From JBGVMW01 sp045125095 (GTDB lineage: Bacteria > Bacillota > Clostridia > Lachnospirales > Lachnospiraceae), in assembly GCA_045125095.1 (NCBI GenBank), contig JBGVMW010000304.1, positions 1 to 10,014 of the forward strand: a DNA stretch of 10,014 bases, in the 5' to 3' direction. How positions within the stretch are numbered: the first letter of the stretch is position 1; every line of letters starts with the position of its first letter. The position numbers were made by a program, and so were the translations under genes. A model generated the notes under the pieces. It was not told the origin of the DNA, ran no database searches, and was given only the letters and a program-made list of their open reading frames with translations. Below, one piece after another: positions 7,101 through 10,014 of the stretch.

Positions 7101-7321
7101 CAGACATCTGCATTATTTGCATATCCAACAAATAATGCAAACTCCGGTTTAGGTTTTTCTGAAACTTCTCTGGACAGAATTGCATCATGATTTCCATCTC
7201 TGGTATTCTTTGTATGTGTCCATTCGCAACCATTTTGCTGTTCATTTTCCTTTACAAATTCAACAGCTAATTTTTCAAAACCTTTGAAGCCGTCTTTTAT
7301 TTTTCCCCAATTAATATTCAT
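4118..7321 (-). CDS. PD-(D/E)XK nuclease-STAND NTPase with helical C-terminus (Avs-like defence candidate)
   Basis: This is a 1067-residue multidomain protein. Residues 1-170 look like an Mrr-type PD-(D/E)XK nuclease: FE at 15-16, an NTRDGNHDA block with Asp42 and Asp46, and the ExK triad E77-A-K79, closed by a FYTKSHLENWLL segment. Residues of about 190-320 appear beta-rich. A P-loop follows: Walker A GSSGIGKS (349-356), Walker B IIILDD (Asp468, Asp469) and a sensor-like FCIATS. Next comes a winged-helix-like stretch ending in CWHDYYREIF. The C-terminal third is helical and TPR-like. Nuclease, STAND NTPase and helical sensor in this order is the plan of Avs antiphage proteins, in which target binding by the C-terminus triggers the nuclease; this one is shorter than typical Avs. 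ATG at 7321 is chosen because AGGAG lies 10 nt upstream; earlier in-frame Met codons fall in or next to the repeat. The antiphage role is inference. Confidence 0.85.
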   Translation of the reverse strand: MNINWGKIKDGFKGFEKLAVEFVKENEQQNGCEWTHTKNTRDGNHDAILSREVSEKPKPEFALFVGYANNADVWWMEAKYSADTDKKNKVISRYRLDATIVSAILSCSISKIIFVTNLEIASKTIADIREALLCSNSCKEVKFYTKSHLENWLLNKFYPFFEFWFDCSFDIYQKLERPLFNCIEELCFYNIGNNFFQEPLSSVYTGVIYEIHFSISVQQDFDATLNSSINIQLLSEDARNLHLKKGINNFIFTACIPENLKYEPILKKDTPGEYKTIQPLSITYILKSKYGSTNFQMQIIPATAIKIINSANMFFDIPSQNKMVQQLCNELSSYRKNSECIFSLISIYGSSGIGKSYVLQLFKSTLIKEKRVIICNAYAFSGDKIDDIKVFKKIVFHLFFPYLFFEDLDSDYVNELQNQFPEMKNTFWDFVFFSTEIEDFIKYIQNPKLLADLFPNNICINDRIIILDDIHKVPTEYKSILKEMLILLINRDYPIFCIATSHQKISIEKYRSGKKQFFKSIELTVTNDDICTLLNSKNINIDKASITTLFGSVIEVLYFMKYLTMLDDSIKNINDFKLAYHSFMQCELLKNEIVAKFRNTFGENVDAQALCSCIYYTLSGIPQKMLYDIPHSEEIINLLLDAELIRKNDDDSFVCWHDYYREIFISHFSLIPYSGLHIPFEDVYYTKLQLELKSRENDTIEDVLTKIQCLFAEQKYYSIYYILENIFLTESVKRQFKSSISTKNYFLLFAYFAYANTNAGTIYSGYDIFESLYTEAVSVAEHTVIKIRYIILWEMINSLYENDRYQNALLKINCFDKMPTTVQNDWKPLFGWDLQSLKYAVNTVKMFIDSENGINCLNKVPTKEFLFKKDIPFSTYRLLLCNLTNDYHTAEKILKEYNVIVQERMDCDDKTKYMYNFAVTFLDCIQNDADISEVIAANNLLKENFINDYNRHIFAISLLALSKGELPLCERYRLEYMKTQRPMKVRQQAFEAAYSALVYLHKYKKEAALIELKREDELLSERKTYLPIIRHNIKYISEYEPSLDNLEFYLGAPLQAGKCYIDIRMLY

Positions 7322-7344
7322 CAATGTCATACTCCTGTTTCTGT

Positions 7345-7416
7345 AAATAGAATGATAATACATCATTAGCCATCAAGTTTTTTGTGAGAAAACCGACGGA
7401 TAACTAAAAATTATCC
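7345..7416 (-). repeat. Right copy (IR-R) of 72-bp inverted repeat
   Basis: This is the reverse complement of 3007-3078 with one difference (G at 7398). It ends 23 nt before the start of the nuclease-STAND gene, just upstream of that gene's AGGAG. Its core on the plus strand is GACGGATAA (7395-7403), CTAAAAA (7404-7410) and TTATCCTTT (7411-7419). The inner arm here is identical to the outer arm of the left site. Confidence 0.97.
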
Positions 7417-7425
7417 TTTAACCAC

Positions 7426-7455
7426 ATTATACCATATAACACGCTAATTTTCATC
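7426..7455 (-). promoter_or_regulatory. Inward-facing extended -10 promoter just outside the invertible segment
   Basis: On the minus strand TGGTATAAT matches the extended -10 consensus TGNTATAAT, with the hexamer at 7431-7426. A partial -35 (ATGAAA, 4 of 6) lies 18 bp upstream. Transcription would start near 7419, at the outer edge of IR-R, and run through the repeat into the nuclease-STAND gene. Because the promoter lies outside the core it would stay in place on inversion and then drive the glycosyltransferase instead. Confidence 0.6.
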
Positions 7456-7487
7456 CTTATTTTACTAAAAATTTACCAATACATATG

Positions 7488-7525
7488 GCAATAGCAATGT
7501 TGGTGCCACCAACTTATGCAATAGC
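7488..7525. repeat. Palindrome flanked by 8-bp direct repeats
   Basis: GTTGGTG (7499-7505) and CACCAAC (7507-7513) form a perfect 7-bp inverted repeat around a single base. GCAATAGC occurs at both 7488-7495 and 7518-7525 around it. The arrangement could be an operator or a scar of an older insertion. The stretch 7432-7584 holds no gene I can support. Confidence 0.35.
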
Positions 7526-7584
7526 TCCCCCGCATTTAACGATGACTCGGTAGTTTGACAGCCTAACCTCACTCAAGACTCCCC

Positions 7585-7610
7585 AAAGCCAGCAATGGCT
7601 TTATTTTTTT
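7585..7610 (+). terminator. Rho-independent terminator
   Basis: AAAGCCA (7585-7591) and TGGCTTT (7596-7602) form a perfect 7-bp stem with a GCAA tetraloop, followed by ATTTTTTT. No plus-strand gene precedes it closely in this window, so it may be the leftover end of a lost gene, or may insulate the IS element from upstream transcription. Confidence 0.75.
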
Positions 7611-7620
7611 GTCAATTATT

Positions 7621-7641
7621 AATTTTACTCTTGCACGTTAC
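7621..7641 (+). repeat. IS left terminal inverted repeat
   Basis: AATTTTAC-TCT-TGCACGTTAC matches the reverse complement of 9922-9942 at 18 of 21 positions: an 8-bp outer block and a 10-bp inner block with a 3-base mismatch between. The inner block overlaps the likely -35 box of the IS promoter. Confidence 0.8.
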
Positions 7642-7659
7642 TTATAGATACTTTATAAT
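7631..7659 (+). promoter_or_regulatory. IS promoter with -35 in the left terminal repeat
   Basis: A perfect TATAAT lies at 7654-7659, exactly 17 bp downstream of TTGCAC (7631-7636), a partial -35. Transcription would start near 7666 and cover both IS genes. Placing the -35 in the terminal repeat would let transposase bound at the end repress its own expression. Confidence 0.6.
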
Positions 7660-7693
7660 ATAAATATCTAGCATGGAAAGGATAGGAACATTT

Positions 7694-8137
7694 ATGAATT
7701 ATGATGATTACAGCAAAGCATGCGATAAGATAAGGGCAAAGAACAGTGAGTATCTCAATCTTTTTGAACAGGCTCTGGTTGATGATGGTCTTAAGGACAG
7801 CACAATTAAGAGGCATTTATCGAATATTGACTTCTATATAAATGATTTTCTACTGTACGAGGAACCTCTCACGATGGACTACGGTATAGGTAAGATTGAT
7901 TCCTTCCTTGGCGATTTCTTCATACGCAAATGTATGTGGTCTACGCCTGGGAATATAAAGAGCACGGCAGCAAGCATAAAAAGGTTTTACAAATGTATGA
8001 TGGATTGTGGGATTGTGAAAAAGAGTAACTATGAATTCCTATGTTCTGAAATTAAGGATGGGATGGAAACCTGGCAGGCTGACTGTGCTATATATAATGA
8101 CCCTGAACAACCGAATCCGTTTGCATTCTTCTTTTGA
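7694..8137 (+). CDS. Small IS-borne protein resembling a tyrosine-recombinase N-terminal domain
   Basis: This 147-residue protein precedes the transposase by 12 nt and is probably co-transcribed with it. The segment SEYLNLFEQALVDDGLKDS, then TIKRHLSNIDFYINDFLLYE, together with KSTAASIKRFYKCMMDCG, resembles the SAM-like core-binding domain of integrases (four-helix DNA-binding fold, as in residues 5-90 of the recombinase at 2068-2988). There is no catalytic Arg-His-Arg-Tyr domain, so it cannot recombine DNA alone. ATG at 7694 is chosen because AAAGGA and AGGAA lie just upstream; ATG at 7673 would place those sites inside the gene. A DNA-binding accessory or regulatory role in transposition is a guess. 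I recall similar ORFs beside IS1634-type transposases in Clostridia, but cannot verify this here. Confidence 0.75.
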   Translation: MNYDDYSKACDKIRAKNSEYLNLFEQALVDDGLKDSTIKRHLSNIDFYINDFLLYEEPLTMDYGIGKIDSFLGDFFIRKCMWSTPGNIKSTAASIKRFYKCMMDCGIVKKSNYEFLCSEIKDGMETWQADCAIYNDPEQPNPFAFFF

Positions 8138-8149
8138 TGGGGGACAGCT

Positions 8150-9916
8150 ATGAGACTTGGATGGACAAAAAACAAAAATTCCACAACCTATCGTGCCGTA
8201 AAAACAGTGCGTGTGGATGGAAAAAATAAGACTCTTACCATAAAAACCTTTGGGTCCGATAAATTTATATGTGCAACATATAATGTAACCGATGCCAAGG
8301 CTTGGGCAAAAGAGCAGGTTCGACTGATGAATGAGGCAGAAAAGGAGGATTCTGCAAAGTTCAACATTGAACTCTGCGCCGGAACGGATTTGGTGATGAA
8401 TGAACAAAGGCGTTTTAATGGTGGATATCTTTTCCTCCAAGACATTTATTATAAATTGGGACTGCATAAGATATGCCGTGCAATCTCTGGCAGACATCTT
8501 TTTGAGTATGATCTCAATGACATACTCTCGCGTCTCATCTATACGAGGATTCTTTACCCCTCATCAAAGAAAAGCAGTTTTGAAGAATCCAAACGATTGA
8601 TAGAGCAGCCGTCATTCGAGCTTCATGATATTTACCGCGCGCTGTCTGTCATGGCGGAGGAATCCGATTACATCCAGAGTCGCCTCTTCAAAAACAGTTC
8701 TGCCATTCAAAAGAGAAAGACACAAGTGATCTACTACGATTGCACCAACTTCTATTTTGAGATCGACGACGCCGAGGACGACAAGCAGTTCGGTAAGAGC
8801 AAGGAGAATCGCCCTCTTCCAATCGTGGGGATGGGGCTGTTCATGGATATGGACGGCATTCCTATATCCTTCTCTATCTATCCGGGTAACAGAAATGAGC
8901 AGATGACTATGATCCCATTAGAAGAAAAGATGCTTTCTGACTTCGGAATGTCTAAGTTCATTGTCTGCACGGATGCCGGTCTTTCATCTGCAACCAACAG
9001 GGTTTTTAACACCTATGATAAAGAAGATGGAATGCGTGGTTTCATCACAACGCAGCCGATAAAAACGCTGAAAGCATTTTTGCAGGAATGGTGCCTTTCC
9101 GATGATGGATGGACTCTTGACGGAGATAACTCCGGCAAAAAATATAAGATATCTGAATTAGACGATGAACTGGACAAAGACAAAATCTTTTACAAGACGA
9201 GATGGATCAAAGAAGAAGGGATTACCCATACAGACAAAGGTGATAAAAAACAAGTCATCGAACAAAAGCTCATCGTCTCGTATTCAATTAAATACCGCAA
9301 CTTTCAGCGTCATGTGCGACAGGGTCAGATAGATCGTGCAATAAAAATGGTAGAAGCCGGCTGTACTTCCGCCGGCAAGAAGAAACAGAACGACCCTAAG
9401 CGATTTATAAAAACCGATCATGCAACAAAAGAAGGTGAAGTGGCGGAAATATCTACCAGCTACATAAACCAGTCCATCATTGAAGACGAAGAAAAATATG
9501 ATGGTTTCTATGCAGTGTGCACAAATCTCGATGACAGCATTGGGACTATAGTAAACGCAAACAAGCGTCGCTGGGAGATTGAGGAATGTTTCCGAATCAT
9601 GAAGACGGACTTCGAGGCACGTCCTGTATATCTGAACCGTCAGGACAGGATCATGGGGCACTTCATAACCTGCTTTATTGCACTTATTGTATATCGGTAT
9701 CTGGAGCGTAAACTGGACAATAAATATACAATAGACCAGATACTTCCGACATTGCGGGAAATGGACTTCATGAAGTATGAGGGAAAGGGATATCAGCCGG
9801 TTTACACAAGAACGGAGATCACTGATGCTCTGCATGAAGCATTTGGATTTTGTACGTCAAAGCAGATCGTCCCAATCGCCAGGATGAGAAATATCTGCTC
9901 ACAGACTAAGAAATAG
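8150..9916 (+). CDS. IS1634-family DDE transposase
   Basis: This 588-residue transposase catalyses movement of the element. The catalytic triad is visible: Asp197 in YYDCTNFYFE, Asp275 in FIVCTDAGLSS and Glu478 in RRWEIEECFRIMK. Arg474, Glu478 and Lys485 fit the R(3)E(6)K part of the IS4-superfamily signature. The large insertion between the second Asp and the Glu is expected for the beta-strand-rich insertion of IS4-type enzymes. The length is in the usual range for IS1634 transposases, and the frame is intact from ATG at 8150 (G-rich ribosome binding site GGGGGA a few bases upstream) to TAG at 9914-9916. The right terminal repeat follows only 5 nt after the stop. Confidence 0.93.
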   Translation: MRLGWTKNKNSTTYRAVKTVRVDGKNKTLTIKTFGSDKFICATYNVTDAKAWAKEQVRLMNEAEKEDSAKFNIELCAGTDLVMNEQRRFNGGYLFLQDIYYKLGLHKICRAISGRHLFEYDLNDILSRLIYTRILYPSSKKSSFEESKRLIEQPSFELHDIYRALSVMAEESDYIQSRLFKNSSAIQKRKTQVIYYDCTNFYFEIDDAEDDKQFGKSKENRPLPIVGMGLFMDMDGIPISFSIYPGNRNEQMTMIPLEEKMLSDFGMSKFIVCTDAGLSSATNRVFNTYDKEDGMRGFITTQPIKTLKAFLQEWCLSDDGWTLDGDNSGKKYKISELDDELDKDKIFYKTRWIKEEGITHTDKGDKKQVIEQKLIVSYSIKYRNFQRHVRQGQIDRAIKMVEAGCTSAGKKKQNDPKRFIKTDHATKEGEVAEISTSYINQSIIEDEEKYDGFYAVCTNLDDSIGTIVNANKRRWEIEECFRIMKTDFEARPVYLNRQDRIMGHFITCFIALIVYRYLERKLDNKYTIDQILPTLREMDFMKYEGKGYQPVYTRTEITDALHEAFGFCTSKQIVPIARMRNICSQTKK

Positions 9917-9921
9917 ATGGT

Positions 9922-9942
9922 GTAACGTGCATTCGTAAAATT
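9922..9942 (+). repeat. IS right terminal inverted repeat
   Basis: GTAACGTGCA-TTC-GTAAAATT is the partner of 7621-7641. It includes most of a small palindrome, GTAAA-A-TTTAC (9935-9945), that runs slightly past the proposed end, so the true end could be 1-3 bases further out. Confidence 0.8.
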
Positions 9943-9945
9943 TAC

Positions 9946-9988
9946 AAAAGTCTCGCAGTCCACTACTGGAGCGGACTGCGAGACTTTT
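9946..9988. terminator. Strong 16-bp perfect terminator hairpin
   Basis: Positions 9946-9961 and 9973-9988 are perfect 16-bp complements around an 11-nt loop, beginning AAAA and ending TTTT, so it can terminate transcription in both directions. It lies just outside the IS right end and would stop transposase transcripts, or end a gene beyond the window. Confidence 0.85.
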
Positions 9989-10014
9989 CGCATCAAAACA
10001 CTGTCAAAAACAGG

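Larger units (their letters stand above)
3013..7410. other. Putative recombinase-controlled invertible segment (about 4.4 kb)
   Basis: The segment is bounded by the core spacers of the two inverted 72-bp repeats and holds two convergent genes, a glycosyltransferase and a nuclease-STAND NTPase. Both genes point inward and both start just inside a repeat copy. Crossover between the cores would exchange their places without cutting either gene. The recombinase gene lies outside, immediately to the left. An inward promoter lies outside on the right (7426-7431). This is the structure of an alternate-gene switch. Only the present orientation can be seen here, so inversion is inferred from the architecture. 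Confidence 0.75.
7621..9942 (+). mobile_element. IS1634-family insertion sequence (about 2.3 kb)
   Basis: The element is bounded by 21-bp imperfect inverted repeats (7621-7641 and 9922-9942). It encodes a complete DDE transposase plus a small upstream ORF in the same direction, with its own promoter near the left end. Its coding sequence looks less AT-rich than the genes to its left, which suggests separate origin. I see no matching target-site duplication next to the repeats, so the exact ends may be off by a few bases or the copy may be old. Both ORFs are intact, so it may still be active. Confidence 0.8.

Noticed and set aside
7499..7555. Short plus-strand peptide of 18 codons opening at ATG 7498
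   Set aside because: There is no convincing ribosome binding site, no recognisable sequence, and it overlaps a palindrome. It is probably non-coding.
8039..8497. Minus-strand ORF of 152 codons across the two IS genes
   Set aside because: It lies antisense to the end of the small IS ORF and the start of the transposase and encodes a cysteine-rich, low-quality sequence typical of a shadow frame.
9284..9835. Minus-strand ORF of 183 codons in the transposase gene
   Set aside because: It is antisense to the catalytic region of a clear DDE transposase and shows no family motifs.

Overview
The window looks like accessory DNA from a low-GC Gram-positive bacterium of the Clostridia. A gut Lachnospiraceae-type host is my best guess. 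The basis is AT-rich codon use, AGGAGG-type ribosome binding sites, an XRE/DUF5680 regulator, an SPL-like radical SAM gene of the kind carried on clostridial mobile elements, and an IS1634-type insertion sequence with a small accessory ORF. There is no rRNA, tRNA or CRISPR array. The genus cannot be named from this sequence alone.

Layout. Positions 1-282 hold no gene. They contain a long imperfect hairpin (1-114) and a cluster of promoter- and operator-like repeats (163-208). Positions 283-1802 hold a minus-strand two-gene operon: an XRE-family regulator with a DUF5680 domain, then an SPL-like radical SAM protein, with stop and start codons overlapping by one base. A spacer with a divergent arrangement follows (1803-2067). 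It carries the operon's promoter and, on the plus strand, a good promoter for a complete XerD-like tyrosine recombinase (2068-2988).

The centre of interest is 3007-7416. Two 72-bp copies of one sequence, differing at a single base, lie in inverted orientation at 3007-3078 (immediately after the recombinase gene) and 7345-7416. They bracket two convergent genes: a family 2 glycosyltransferase (3112-4086, plus) and a 1067-residue PD-(D/E)XK nuclease-STAND NTPase resembling Avs-type antiphage proteins (4118-7321, minus). Each copy sits just upstream of the ribosome binding site of its gene. Each contains a recombinase-type core of two inverted arms around a 7-bp spacer. A strong extended -10 promoter lies just outside the right copy and points inward. 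The simplest reading is a 4.4-kb recombinase-controlled invertible segment that places either the nuclease-STAND gene or the glycosyltransferase behind the outside promoter, while the other gene sits behind the recombinase. This would be a genetic switch between an intracellular defence protein and a probable surface-glycan enzyme. Inversion itself is inferred, not observed.

To the right (7417-7620) is a short non-coding stretch with a palindrome and a terminator. An apparently intact IS1634-family element follows (about 7621-9942), with 21-bp imperfect terminal repeats, a promoter partly inside its left end, a 147-residue ORF resembling the N-terminal domain of a tyrosine recombinase, and a 588-residue DDE transposase with all catalytic residues. 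A 16-bp perfect terminator hairpin lies immediately beyond its right end.
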